Shown here one piece after another: positions 51,201 to 57,275 of a DNA stretch of 64,000 bases. The position numbers were made by a program, and so were the translations under genes. A model generated the notes under the pieces. It searched no databases. It was given only the letters and a program-made list of their open reading frames with translations, and was not told the DNA's origin. Source of the stretch: Peromyscus leucopus (taxonomy: Eukaryota > Chordata > Mammalia > Rodentia > Cricetidae); assembly GCF_004664715.2 (NCBI RefSeq), contig NC_051066.1:78878735-78942734 (forward strand), read 5' to 3'. The first letter of the stretch is position 1; each line of letters begins with the position of its first letter.

Positions 51201-54200
51201 GATTCAATTTTCCTTTGTTGTTATTGATGCTGCTCTTGCAGAACACCCACATTAGGTGGTTCACAATCACCTGTAATTCCAGCTCCGGGGGTGCCATACC
51301 TTCTGGTCTTTGTGAGCGCTTATACTCATGTGCACATATGCACACACAAATACATAAATACATAATTAAAATACAGTTTTATTATTTTTATTTATGTGTT
51401 TGTTTTGGAGACAGCATTTTGCTGTAGCTCTTTTTGGCCTGGAACTCCAAGACCAGGCTGGACTTGGACTCACAGAGATCCACCTGCATCTGCCTCCTGA
51501 ATGCTGGGATTAAAGGTGTATGTCACCACATCTGGCTGAAATATAAAATAGATCTTAGAGAGTCTAGTGCTAAGGAATTGCATTACAGCTGTGATTCTTT
51601 TTGCCATTTGTTGGTGTGAAGACCCTCCTCAGTAACTGACGTTTGTCCAGACTGAACATTAGGGTGCACCTTGAACCTTAGGTGTTGGTCTCTTGCTGCT
51701 TTAGGAATTAGATTACCTTTATGTTTGTTTGAGCTACTGTCTCACCTGGGACACTTTTCTGTTATTTGTGTTTTAAAGATTACGTCAACCTTGGGGAAAA
51801 AAAGTCTGCCTTTTAAATTTTGTTTTACTAGATATCCCCCACTGTTACCTTGTACAGAATTTGGGGAATAAGAAAATGTTAAGGGTTGGTGACGTGACTC
51901 TGCAGACAAAGGCGAGTTCCACCAAACCTGATGACCTGAGTTCTATTCCTGGGACCCACATGATGGAAGGGAAACAGTTCCCACAAATTGTCTTCTACCC
52001 TCCACATGCAAAAAGCCCTCAGCCCCCAAAATCTGATTAAAATGTAAATATCAAGAGGAATGAAACCCTCATGATCTCATCACTGCCAATACTTTGTTGT
52101 ATATCCTTTTAGAGTTTTGTTTTTCCTAATTGTACAGTTTACTTTCGAACCACTTACATACATCTTGAGAACATACTTACTTTAAGGAAGAAGTGAGTTT
52201 TATACTTCGGTTTATTGTTACTGTTTTCTCTGCAGGTGAATTTCCAATTATTAGCCCAGGTCGGATATATGAATACACAAGCTGCACCACATTTTCTACA
52301 ACATCAGGCTATATGGAAGGGTATTATACCTTCCATTTTCTGTACTTTAAGGACAAGGTCTTTAATGTTGCCATCCCCCGATTCCACATGGCATGTCCAA
52401 CATTCAGGGTGTCTATAGCCCGATTGGTAAGTTAAATTTTTTTCTAGTGCTGGATTACATGACTTTGTATTCTAAGGACCATCTTTAGGTAGATGAGTGG
52501 TATAAATGATGTTCAAAAAAAAAAGTGGACATTTTGAGGAAGTATCTTAGGGTTGTAATAATATGTGAAGGGAGATGAACAATAAGTTTATTTTAGTTCC
52601 TCCCACTTTTCAGCCAGAGAAACTATTACTTGTTTCTCAGATTAACTTTTCCACTGCCCCCAACAATAGCTGTGTGGCCTGCGTGTACTAGAATATGTGA
52701 AAGGACCAAAAGAGACCAATTAAAATTGACTCTTGTCATTAAGAATTGGAAAACAATTGCCTACAGTATTTTTGCTAAGATGCCCAATTTAATAAAATAG
52801 ACTAGTATCCTATAGAGATACAGAGGATTTATTGGGTAGAAATATACTTGTAACAATCTTCTGTGATTGTTTTTCAAGTCAACCAGGCATAGTTTACAAA
52901 TCTCATTCTTAAGGTTACTTTGTGATAGGTACAACAGTAACCCTAATTTGTGGACTGTAAAATGATAAAGTGTGTGAAATCCTGTGTTACATATTGGGAA
53001 TAGTATATTCAGAATACACCTGAGTTGTAGACGTCAGGTGCTTAGAAAGAGCCCTCCTAGCTCCTGGAGTGTCGGTGGGTTTGAGATAATTCTAGAAAAG
53101 TAAACTAGCCACTGACCTTACTGAAAGAGGATCCATTCTCTTTCAGTGTAAAGGACCTATAGTCCAGATTTATAAGTAAAGTTTTAGCTTTCTTCCCAAT
53201 GGGAGAATGCTAGAAACTGTTCCCAGTATGGAGAATTTGCTACTCCCTGTAATAGACTTCCATTTTTCTTGGGTGAAGGGGATGAGAAGGAGGGCTTGAG
53301 ATAGGGTATCATTATGTATCACAGACTGGCCTCAAACTCACTGTTTTCTTGCCTCAGCCTCCCAAGTGCTAGATGTGTGCCACCATGCCTACACCAGACC
53401 AGACTTCCATTTTTGGTTAGCCCAGAATCTGTATGAGCTTGGTACCATCTTATCCTTAAATGGTTGATATTCATCAGTGATGCTGTCTGGGACTGGAATT
53501 TGCTCTGTGGGGAATTTTAAAACATGGACTGAATTTCTTTAATATGTATATTTTCTATTTCTTCTTTCAGTTTTGGTAATTTGTGCCTTTCAAAGAATTT
53601 GTTCATTTCATCTAAATGTTGAATTTATTGGTATAAGGTTATTCACAATATTACCTTGATATCCTTTTAATGGCTACAAGAGCTGTAGTCAAATACCCTC
53701 TTTTATTAATACCGGTGATTTATATTGACTATTCAAAATGGAACAACATTTAGTTTTGATGGGTTTTCTGTACTGTTTGCTTTTTTTCTATCTCAGTGAT
53801 TGGTGCAGTTGTCTTTATTTCTCTCCTATTTATGTTGGGTTTAATTCACTTTTATTGCAGCTTTTAAAGGTAGAAGTTTAGATAATTGATTGTAGACCTT
53901 TCCTGTTTCTAAGCACTGTTTTAGTTGTATTGCACAAATTTTTGATGTTATATTTTGGTTACTATTTAGTTCAAAATATTCTCAGATATTTCCCTTGTAA
54001 CTGACTTATGACTGCATAGAAATTTGTTAATTTTCAAGTATTTGGAAAACTTTCATTTGTCTTATTGCTTATTGATTTCTAATATTACTGTGGTTAGAGA
54101 ACTTACTGTGTATTACTAATGATTTTTAATGTTTTATGGCCCAAAATTATGTGAAGAATTTCTTTATCTTGGTAAATGACCTTGTGTATGTCATTTGAAA

Positions 54201-57200
54201 AGAATGTATATTGTGCCATGTGAGAATTTACTCTATAAATGACAGGCCAAACTGGTTGGTTGATTGACAGTGTTGTCAGTCATCTGTATATTTCTTGCTC
54301 TTTTTCCTATTTGTTGCTTCAGCTATTGAAGAGATTGTTGAAATACTCAGTTCATGTTATGGCTTTGTCCATTGCTTCATTCTTGTCAGATTCGCTCCTG
54401 CCTTTTGAAGTTATGTAATTGTGTGCCAGTGCTTAGGATTGTTGTCTGTTTATGGAAGTGGTTCTTTGATTATCATCTCCGCTAACTTCCTGTCCTAAAG
54501 AGCATTGAGGTATGTTTGGACAGGCAGTCAAGTTGAGTCAGCTTGATTCTTCTGTTGCTTGTTTTTAATATTTGTTTCAGTGAATGTAAAGTATGAGTTT
54601 TACTTAAGACAGTGGTTCTCAAGCCTTTGGGCCTCATCACCTCCTTAGATGTATAAAAATCATTGCCGACTCCTAAGAACTTGTTTACATGGTTGTGTCA
54701 GTATTTACCATATTAGAAATTAAAACAGAACATTTATAATAGTATCAATCTTTCAAAATTATAATAAATAAACCCTTTACATGTTCAATTCTCTCAACTG
54801 TATTTATTTAGAGTTTTAGTTTCTGCTTGACTACAAGAAAAAGTAATCAACATGCTCTATGGAAAATGTTTTCTCAAAGGTGGAGAGTCAATAGAAAAAA
54901 ATGAGAATTGTGACTTATTTTAATCAACATTAAAAGATAGTGGGGTTGTATTATTTGACCTTATTTCTGTTATCTTCCTTGATGTGGAAATTGAACTGTA
55001 TTTTGCTTTTTTTTTTTTGTCCTCCACCAGTCTGATTAATTACTAGGCTTCATAATTTTTCCTTTATATTTGCCACTGTAAATACACTGATGGCTTTATG
55101 TCCATTCTCCTCTGTTCCTCTCTTATGTGCTGTTTGTATAGTACACTTTCATTTGAGTATTTCTCTAACCACATTTAATTCATATAGCAGTTCTTGTTCT
55201 CTTCATTAATATAATAATTATACTACCTGATGATCATGTTTTAGAGTTTCCAAAGCCTTCCCCATCCCTCCTTTTGTACCTCCTATCGAATTTTGAAGTC
55301 TTCATTCCTTAGATTTAAAAAATAAACTAAAAAATAGTGCAATACCATCTAAGTCACATTTGTATATATTTTCTGATTGTTACTGTTGTGTTATAATAAA
55401 TCCTGAATGGCACAATGCTCTCTCCTACATTTTCATTTGCTTGTTCATGTGTCTGAATACTGTAGTAAACAATATAATCAAAACCCCTGCCTTGGATTTT
55501 ATATTCTAATTGGAAGAAACTAACATGTGCTCTTGTGTCAAGTAACAAGTGTGGTGGAGAAAAATCAAGGGATAAAAGGAGTGCCTGGTTGGGTCTAGTA
55601 TACAGATGTGTCAGGAAAGGCTGTGGGGACATGTAAGTGGAGATATAAAAGATATATAGATAGAAAAGGAGTGAAGGGGACAAGTGACTGTGGAAGAATA
55701 CTCAGCCAAGAGTACTCAGTGTGAGGGTTCTTAGGCAACTGTGGGCTTAGCAGGTTTGACCCAGGGAGGCTTGAGTGCAGAGAACAGGGGAGATAGCAAT
55801 TAGAAACAAGATCAGAGTAGCTAGTTTAGGCTACATGAGAGCTTGTCTGAAAAAAATAAATAGAGGGGCCAGAACAATGCTAAAGATATTAATGCCATAA
55901 AAGTCAGGGTGGAAGGATTTTTGCTGACATCTTGTGCTAAGTTTCTCAGTATTCAGATTACCAGCTGAGCCCTGGCTGTTCAAATTCTGGCCAATATTAC
56001 AACAATTGAGTCTTCAGATGTGTGTAAGAGAAAATTGGCAGCCAAGTTAAAGCCACAGCTTGATTAGGGATGCCTGCTTAAGCAAAATGGCATTCCCCGA
56101 GACGTTCTGACACTGCATTTCATCATCACTGCTGTCCCAGAGCCTCCAAGTCCCCCTTTTCCTACAGTTTTGACTGATCTTAGGACTGCACCTCTCTAGG
56201 GGATCAGCAAAGTGACACTGGCTGAGGCTGAGTTAGAAAAAGGCAACGCCTTTAGCTTAGTCTCTCTCTCCCGGAACACGTACGTGCCTTTGGCGTCATG
56301 AGACCTAGTGTGAGAAGTCCGGTTCCTATGAAGCAGCTATGCTGGAGACCGCATGTAGAGATCCAACTTCAAGGTGGAAGGAGGTGCCCACTTCAGGCTC
56401 CAGATATTTGGATCATCCCAGTCCAGGTACCAGACATGTGAGTGAAGAAGTCCTTGAGGTGAAGCTTGATTCTAGTCACCATTCAACTGTAGCATCATAG
56501 AGACTTGAAGGCAGAAGTATTCCATTGAGTGCTTCCCACATACCCAACCACAGGAACTAGGAGATAATGAGTGGCTGCTGTTGTTATAAGCAACTGAAAC
56601 AATAAAAAAGTTTCTTTTTCAAAAGTAGAGACTACTGATCTTTAAGATGATGGGTTTTGGAACTCAATAAAAAATATTTTAAGAACAGTGCATAAAAATT
56701 AGCAGTAGAGATCATATCTGGTTAATATTTTCACATCTTTTTTCTGTAAGCAAATTTCTAAAGAATTAATAAACACTAAGTTCATTAAAACTTTATTGTG
56801 GGTTATTAGGAATCACATACCTACCTCCCTGTATGAATTACCAACTACTCTGAAGAACGAGTGCTGTCTTTGTGAAATGTATTTACCATTCAAACCATAT
56901 TGAGCATTATTTCATATGTGGTACAGTGTACAGTCTAGACTCCTACATTAGGAGATTGTCCTTTTCAGGTTTGTAAAGACTTGCGCCTAGCTTGTCTAGT
57001 TATTTGTATTCTAGGCTATAGAACTATTATAAGAAATGATAGACATTCTTCTCATCAAAAGATTTTTCTCTTTTAAGGAAATGGGTCCTGATGAATATGA
57101 GGAGATGGAAGAGGAAGCTGAGGAGGAGGAAGAAGAAAATGACTCAGCAGACATGGACGAATCAGAAGAATCAGAGGAGGATGAGAATGAATCAGATGAG

Positions 57201-57275
57201 GGTCAAGGGGAGGAGAGACGGAGGAGGGTCTTTGATGTGCCCATTCGCAGACGCCGCTGCTCGCGACTCTTTTAG
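21970..57275 (+). CDS. FBXO3: FBXO3, F-box only protein 3 (11 coding exons, 479 aa)
   Basis: Join 21970-22076, 24522-24611, 28707-28870, 39363-39477, 42375-42579, 43646-43691, 47563-47647, 48568-48690, 50760-50875, 52236-52426, 57078-57275. This totals 1440 nt with a continuous frame. The F-box lies at about residues 14-62 (LP motif L17-P18, then LLLILSF). A SUKH/SMI1-KNR4 domain covers about 118-250, with LPDDY at 139-143 and HNG at 150-152. An ApaG domain covers about 279-409 and carries the glycine motif GPGVVG at 346-351. The tail from 415 is almost all Glu/Asp, then RRRR at 461-464 and 471-474. As known for the family, FBXO3 is the substrate receptor of an SCF ubiquitin ligase; FBXL2 is a reported target, recognised through the ApaG domain, linking it to TRAF and cytokine signalling. 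Human FBXO3 is 471 aa as I recall; the extra residues here sit at the N-terminus (1) and in the acidic tail. The start codon has A at -3 and G at +4. No frameshift or missing exon is visible. Confidence 0.97.
22541..24515. other. FBXO3: FBXO3 intron 1, low-repeat part
   Basis: Mostly unique AT-rich DNA with a short A-rich block near 22710, a poly(T) at 23642-23656 and the GT microsatellite at 23758. No exon-like open frame with splice sites is seen. Confidence 0.6.
23758..23804. repeat. (TG)n microsatellite in FBXO3 intron 1
   Basis: About 23 TG units with one phase break (tgtgttgtgtg) early on. Confidence 0.96.
24522..24611 (+). CDS. FBXO3: FBXO3 coding exon 2
   Basis: Acceptor gccag|ttgttg, donor GA|gtaagt. 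It completes the F-box ([21 protein letters not shown]), the C-terminal helices that normally pack against SKP1. The codon shared with exon 1 is AAT (Asn36). Confidence 0.96.
24840..25275 (+). mobile_element. Unassigned LTR-like repeat with nested B1-like monomers, copy 2
   Basis: Sister of 19210-19738. It carries cagatattggggtgaatgct, cctgtttcctcagactgaaa, ggattaaaggtgtgtgccac, then ggctttattagggtacacac. It sits in FBXO3 intron 2. Confidence 0.55.
25353..25577. mobile_element. URR1-like hAT-Charlie DNA transposon in FBXO3 intron 2
   Basis: Starts cagtggttctcattcttcct, ends cacaggttgacacctgctg. The 8-bp flanks ccctagag (25345-25352) and cactagag (25578-25585) match at 7 of 8. Confidence 0.9.
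26113..26147. repeat. (TG)n microsatellite in intron 2
   Basis: About 17 TG units, followed by an AT-rich aatatagttaatatatattt stretch. Confidence 0.95.
26183..26266 (-). mobile_element. Partial B1 SINE
   Basis: gggtttttgagacagggttt .. gtagctcagtctgatctcga; stops before the ctgggattaaag end. Confidence 0.85.
26387..26739 (+). mobile_element. Solo LTR, class II ERV-like, about 353 bp
   Basis: TGTAGATGG start and CCACAGCA end, with family blocks acactgaggtttatattaat, gcttggccgatagctcaggc and attggccagtcagcttcttt. Weak 6-bp flanks ggggca/aaggca (4 of 6). Confidence 0.65.
26940..27010 (-). mobile_element. ID-like SINE
   Basis: tacccaggacctcactcatg ctaggcaagcattctgcagt tgagttacaaccccagcc is a reverse ID core. 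Confidence 0.7.
27894..27940. repeat. (TG)n microsatellite in intron 2
   Basis: About 18 TG units running into atgtatgtat, directly upstream of a reverse B1. Confidence 0.95.
27948..28107 (-). mobile_element. B1 SINE
   Basis: tcgagacagggtttctttgt gtagctttggagcctgtcct .. tgctgggattaaagacgtg. Confidence 0.93.
28124..28219 (+). mobile_element. Partial, diverged B1 SINE
   Basis: ggccagattcagtagcacac acctgtaacctcagcacttg .. gactctgtctcaaaaaa. Confidence 0.75.
28505..28645 (+). mobile_element. Old B1-like SINE
   Basis: aagctgggtttgtggtacac .. gaaggccagcctgtactata .. tctctcagaaag. It lies about 60 bp upstream of the exon 3 acceptor tract. Confidence 0.5.
28707..28870 (+). CDS. FBXO3: FBXO3 coding exon 3
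   Basis: Acceptor atttag|GGAAGAG after a T-rich tract, donor AAAG|gtactg. It codes residues 66-120, the helical linker between F-box and SUKH domain (for example [17 protein letters not shown] and [10 protein letters not shown]). Confidence 0.96.
29165..29570 (-). mobile_element. ID-like plus B3-like SINE pair in intron 3
   Basis: 29170-29240 is a reverse ID core (gagcccagggcctcatgcat..). 29255-29570 is a reverse B3/B2-like element (gtgcactcacatccatgttt ggaggccagagg, ending ttctgcagccc). Confidence 0.6.
30169..30334 (-). mobile_element. Young B1 SINE with 15-bp target-site duplication
   Basis: Reverse B1 with gctttgcgcctttcctggag. Perfect flanks aacagcttatcttct at 30154-30168 and 30335-30349. 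Long T tail. Confidence 0.96.
30489..30669 (-). mobile_element. B1 SINE
   Basis: Nearly identical in type to the copy 150 bp upstream (gctttgcgcctttcctggaa ctcacttggtagcccaggct .. aaaggcgtgcgctaccaccg). Confidence 0.95.
30680..30834 (-). mobile_element. B1 SINE, older
   Basis: gacatgttttctttgtgtag ccctgatggtcctggaactc .. gggatcaaaggcgtgtgcca. It makes three reverse B1 copies in a row. Confidence 0.9.
30840..32150. other. FBXO3: Intron 3 stretch without recognised elements
   Basis: Unique AT-rich intronic DNA. I saw no exon, repeat or RNA gene here. Confidence 0.5.
32153..32315 (-). mobile_element. B1 SINE
   Basis: tttgagacaggggttctctg .. cctctgcctcccgagcactg ggtttaaaggcc; diverged 3' end. 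Confidence 0.9.
32328..32481 (-). mobile_element. B1 SINE
   Basis: gagacagggtttctctgtgt agccctggctgtcctgggat .. ggtgtgcatcaccacaccca. Older mouse-like 'agccctggctgtcc' type. Confidence 0.93.
32640..32945 (-). mobile_element. B3/B2-like SINE region
   Basis: gtgtgtgtgtgtgtacagaa, gtgaagatcagaggttgatg, ggatctgaactcgagttctc and gaggcatctccctaaccctt fit a reverse B3. Confidence 0.65.
33805..34018 (-). mobile_element. B2 SINE
   Basis: Reverse B2: ggccagaagagggcattgga tcccctgga .. gtgctgggaactgaacccag .. cgctgagccatctctctagc. Confidence 0.9.
34300..34670 (-). mobile_element. Old LINE-1 ORF2 fragment, antisense
   Basis: T-rich strand with the L1 antisense flavour: tttgatagattttgtccagg, caaagagctggtgttttagt, atttgctatgattctctttt. 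No open frame survives. Confidence 0.5.
34676..34712. repeat. (TG)n/(TGAG)n simple repeat
   Basis: gtgtgtgtgtgagtgagtgt gtgtgagtgtgtgtgag. Confidence 0.93.
35098..35275 (-). mobile_element. B3-like SINE
   Basis: tggatggaggtcagaggaca gctttcaggtgt .. tcatcaggcttggtggcagg. Confidence 0.7.
35305..35450 (-). mobile_element. B1 SINE
   Basis: tttgagacagggtttctttg tgtagccctgactattttgg .. gctgggattaaaggtatggg. Confidence 0.9.
35458..35690 (-). mobile_element. B2 SINE, diverged
   Basis: tggaggccagaagagggcat cagattccttggattagaag .. gtgctgttaaccactgagtc. Confidence 0.8.
36012..36161 (-). mobile_element. B1 SINE with 14-bp target-site duplication
   Basis: Reverse B1 (ctttgtgcctttcctggatc). Perfect flanks taatcaagtacatt at 35998-36011 and 36162-36175. 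Confidence 0.95.
36780..36918 (+). mobile_element. B1 SINE whose tail became a CA repeat
   Basis: gggccggacggtggtggtgg .. gatccaggaaaggcacaaag ctacacagagaaaccctgtc, leading straight into (CA)n where a poly(A) tail is normal. Confidence 0.92.
36919..36969. repeat. (CA)n microsatellite
   Basis: About 25 CA units grown from the 3' tail of the preceding B1. Confidence 0.97.
37288..37457 (-). mobile_element. Young B1 SINE with 11-bp target-site duplication and long T tail
   Basis: Flanks tagaatttttt at 37277-37287 and 37458-37468. About 30 T residues then tcgagacagggtttctctgt gtagctttgcgccattcttg. Confidence 0.94.
37524..37660 (-). mobile_element. B1 SINE, older
   Basis: agacaaagtttctttgtgta gccctggctatcctgaactt .. 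gggattaaaggtgtgcgcca. Confidence 0.92.
37670..39355. other. FBXO3: 3' part of intron 3, unclassified
   Basis: AT-rich DNA. Two minus-strand frames of 75-83 codons (38167-38394, 38433-38684) show no known domain and no splice support. A poly(T) lies at 39042-39054. I do not recognise a gene. Confidence 0.45.
39363..39477 (+). CDS. FBXO3: FBXO3 coding exon 4
   Basis: Acceptor tttgcag|AAGGC, donor CCAGG|gtaagg. It codes the first part of the SUKH domain, with the family pattern LPDDY followed by a hydrophobic stretch and HNGQ at 150-153. The preceding intron, about 10.5 kb, is the longest in the gene. Confidence 0.96.
40336..40485 (+). mobile_element. B2 SINE, 5' part
   Basis: ggggctggagagatggctca gtggttaag .. 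gcagaggtcccttgttccta ggacccatggtgggcaactc; the tRNA-like A and B boxes are clear. No long A tail. Confidence 0.92.
40689..40716. repeat. (CG)n-(CA)n short simple repeat
   Basis: cgcgcgcgcgcacacacaca. CpG repeats of this kind are rare outside islands. Confidence 0.9.
41335..41408 (+). mobile_element. B1 SINE, 5' half (split by an LTR)
   Basis: gccaggccttaaatcccagc actcaggaggcagaagcagg .. gaggccagcctggtctacag. The second half resumes at 41926. Confidence 0.93.
41409..41925 (+). mobile_element. Intact solo LTR (517 bp), class II ERV-like, inside a B1
   Basis: Starts TGTTGTTATTG and ends CTACAACA, with short inverted termini. The 5-bp flanks tacag at 41404-41408 and 41926-41930 are identical, and the B1 reads through once the LTR and one flank are removed. 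It contains gttggccattcagctcttta and the acaaatgcaacataaaag motif. No retroviral genes. Confidence 0.92.
41926..41985 (+). mobile_element. B1 SINE, 3' half (split by an LTR)
   Basis: agaatgagttctaggacagc caggactacacacagagaaa ccctgtctc, the continuation of the B1 broken at 41408. Confidence 0.93.
42085..42250 (+). mobile_element. Old B1-like SINE close to exon 5
   Basis: gtgtggctgggcatgctggc acataattctaatgcc .. gaggcaggaggattacctta .. catagcaagaccctgg; about 125 bp upstream of exon 5. Confidence 0.75.
42375..42579 (+). CDS. FBXO3: FBXO3 coding exon 5
   Basis: Acceptor cctcag|GTTGCT, donor CCA|gtaagt, ending in phase 0 at residue 227. It codes the core of the SUKH domain ([18 protein letters not shown], then [18 protein letters not shown]). 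Confidence 0.96.
42580..43645. other. FBXO3: FBXO3 intron 5
   Basis: No SINE recognised. A short G-rich, purine-rich patch lies at 43458-43495. No exon-like frame is seen. Confidence 0.5.
43646..43691 (+). CDS. FBXO3: FBXO3 coding exon 6 (46-nt small exon)
   Basis: Acceptor cccttag|GACCAA, donor ATAG|gtaaga. It codes only [15 protein letters not shown] plus one base. The length is not a multiple of three, so skipping this exon would shift the frame. Confidence 0.95.
43805..43965 (-). mobile_element. Young B1 SINE with 14-bp target-site duplication in intron 6
   Basis: Reverse B1 with gctttgcgcctttcctggat. Perfect flanks tacttgcatctctt at 43791-43804 and 43966-43979. Confidence 0.95.
44125..44705 (-). 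mobile_element. LTR-like dispersed repeat interrupted by URR1
   Basis: ttaccttactgttgctgtga .. agccagggcaggaactcaag .. gtgtcaagttgatagttaca. Same family and orientation as 62134-62518, split at 44450. Confidence 0.65.
44450..44671. mobile_element. URR1-like hAT-Charlie DNA transposon nested in an LTR-like repeat
   Basis: cagtggttctcaaccttcct .. gttgagaactgctg. The 8-bp flanks ctctcggc and ctctagtc match at 6 of 8. Confidence 0.9.
45105..45182 (+). mobile_element. ID-like SINE
   Basis: aagggatagctcagtggtcg .. caaggctccagttcagtccc cagcacc, with A-rich end aagtaaataaat. Confidence 0.75.
45239..45267. repeat. Poly(T) run, about 28 bases
   Basis: Uninterrupted T run with no SINE body attached on either side. 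Confidence 0.9.
45324..45494 (+). mobile_element. Young B1 SINE with 12-bp target-site duplication
   Basis: Near-consensus gccgggcgtggtggcgcacg .. ggaaaggcgcaaagctacac. Flanks taaaaaggtctt at 45312-45323 and 45495-45506. Tail (aaaat)n. Confidence 0.96.
46184..46297. repeat. 114-bp direct repeat, copy A
   Basis: ttggtattgacctgaccttg .. atgtgtctaaggtgaac. Repeats at 46689-46802 with 3 differences. Confidence 0.95.
46346..46688 (+). mobile_element. LTR-like element between the 114-bp direct repeats
   Basis: Family blocks agtaaacacagagacttata ttgg, gccacatgcatagtggctta, actggccaatcagtgtttta. No matching 6-bp flanks were found, because the right border is the second copy of the direct repeat. 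Confidence 0.65.
46689..46802. repeat. 114-bp direct repeat, copy B
   Basis: Differs from copy A at three positions (cacaaagtc for cacagagtc, gtctctggt for gtctttggt, tcaagatg for tcaaaatg). Confidence 0.95.
47065..47430 (+). mobile_element. B2-type SINE with rearranged 3' part
   Basis: ggctggagagatggctcatt tggttaagagtac .. gttcaagtcctaggatccat gtaaaagctgggtgtgcc is a clear B2/B3 head. The following part carries overlapping inverted repeats. Confidence 0.75.
47153..47197. repeat. Two overlapping inverted repeats
   Basis: gggtgtgccc (47153-47162) pairs with gggcacaccc (47178-47187). tgtaatttatggg (47167-47179) pairs with cccataaattaca (47185-47197). The two stems exclude each other. Confidence 0.93.
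47563..47647 (+). CDS. FBXO3: FBXO3 coding exon 7
   Basis: Acceptor tttacag|GTGCT, donor TTCAG|gtattt. It codes [11 protein letters not shown] and [12 protein letters not shown], the end of the SUKH region. The Tyr in SGGYP replaces the Phe I recall in the human protein. Confidence 0.95.
48255..48316. repeat. Two adjacent perfect hairpins in intron 7
   Basis: 13-bp stem 48255-48267 / 48274-48286 around a 6-nt loop (core gatccatggttt). A 12-bp stem follows at 48291-48302 / 48305-48316 (attaaaacttga) with a 2-nt loop. Confidence 0.93.
48364..48515 (+). mobile_element. B1 SINE 50 bp upstream of exon 8
   Basis: tggtggcgcatgcctttaat cccagcacttgggaggcaga .. ctacacagagaaaccaaaaa. The (aaag)n/(ga)n tail ends close to the exon 8 polypyrimidine tract. 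Confidence 0.93.
48568..48690 (+). CDS. FBXO3: FBXO3 coding exon 8
   Basis: Acceptor ttgctag|ATATA, donor ATCAG|gtgagc. It starts the ApaG domain ([20 protein letters not shown], then [10 protein letters not shown]), the beginning of the fibronectin-like beta-sandwich. Confidence 0.96.
49060..49715 (-). mobile_element. Cluster of ID-like and B3/B2-like SINEs in intron 8
   Basis: 49125-49190 is a reverse ID core (ctctgagctacaacccccag). 49205-49530 and 49560-49710 are reverse B3-type pieces (ccttctgagccatctcccta; ccactgagccatcttgcctt). A G-run sits at 49071-49080. Confidence 0.65.
49720..50700. other. FBXO3: 3' part of intron 8, nothing recognised
   Basis: AT-rich unique sequence leading to the poly(A) run at 50702-50723. 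Confidence 0.45.
50702..50723. repeat. Poly(A) run just upstream of exon 9
   Basis: 22 A residues, ending about 36 bp before the exon 9 acceptor. Confidence 0.95.
50760..50875 (+). CDS. FBXO3: FBXO3 coding exon 9
   Basis: Acceptor tctccag|GATTG, donor GTTG|gtatgt. It codes the middle of the ApaG domain ([21 protein letters not shown]). The last Gly of the ApaG GxGxxG motif is split across intron 9. A pure A run lies only about 35 bp upstream of the acceptor. Confidence 0.96.
51398..51538 (-). mobile_element. B1 SINE, diverged
   Basis: ggagacagcattttgctgta gctctttttggcctggaact .. gctgggattaaaggtgtatg. Confidence 0.88.
51882..52045 (+). mobile_element. B3-like SINE, about 190 bp upstream of exon 10
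   Basis: gttggtgacgtgactctgca gacaaaggcgagttccacca aacctgatgacctgagttct is a recognisable B3/B2 head. Confidence 0.75.
52236..52426 (+). CDS. FBXO3: FBXO3 coding exon 10
   Basis: Acceptor ctctgcag|GTGAA, donor TTG|gtaagt, phase 0 at residue 414. It codes the end of the ApaG domain ([48 protein letters not shown]). Confidence 0.96.
52427..52435 (+). CDS. FBXO3: Possible exon 10 read-through end (Val-Ser-stop) of a short FBXO3 isoform
   Basis: If the intron 10 donor is not used, translation continues GTA AGT TAA, adding Val-Ser and stopping at 416 aa. This removes the acidic, Arg-rich tail and keeps the F-box, SUKH and ApaG domains. A canonical AATAAA lies 356 bp past this stop, at 52791-52796. 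I recall a human isoform of 415 aa with the same kind of ending; with the one-residue longer rodent N-terminus the length fits. Use of this form here is inferred. Confidence 0.5.
   Translation, partial: VS
52791..52796 (+). promoter_or_regulatory. FBXO3: Candidate intronic poly(A) signal AATAAA in intron 10
   Basis: Canonical hexamer 356 bp after the read-through stop at 52435, with a T/GT-rich stretch near 52855-52878. It could end the short isoform. Such hexamers also occur by chance in AT-rich introns. Confidence 0.35.
53285..53398 (-). mobile_element. Old B1-like SINE
   Basis: ttgagatagggtatcattat .. actggcctcaaactcactgt .. cagcctcccaagtgctagat. Confidence 0.75.
53445..54480 (-). mobile_element. 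Ancient LINE-1 ORF2 fragment, antisense, in intron 10
   Basis: Antisense L1 ORF2 signature: gatattcatcagtgatgctg, gtctgggactggaatttgct, ttggtataaggttattcaca, tcagtgattggtgcagttg, acaggccaaactggttggtt. Decayed, without an open frame; old enough to predate murids. Confidence 0.75.
54605..54700. mobile_element. Fragment of a hAT-type element
   Basis: cagtggttctcaagcctttg ggcctcatcacctcc shares the URR1/Charlie-type terminus, then diverges. The other end is not visible. Confidence 0.45.
54700..57075. other. FBXO3: 3' part of intron 10, unclassified
   Basis: No young SINE recognised. A poly(T) lies near 55009-55019. Several open frames here are under 110 codons without domain. Confidence 0.45.
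57078..57275 (+). CDS. FBXO3: FBXO3 coding exon 11 (acidic tail and stop)
   Basis: The acceptor cttttaag|GAAATG is an AAG rather than the usual CAG. It codes residues 415-479. After [10 protein letters not shown] the tail is nearly continuous Glu/Asp, then [22 protein letters not shown] and TAG. The coding strand is a GA-rich purine tract, which explains why tail length differs between mammals. Confidence 0.96.
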   Translation, partial: EMGPDEYEEMEEEAEEEEEENDSADMDESEESEEDENESDEGQGEERRRRVFDVPIRRRRCSRLF

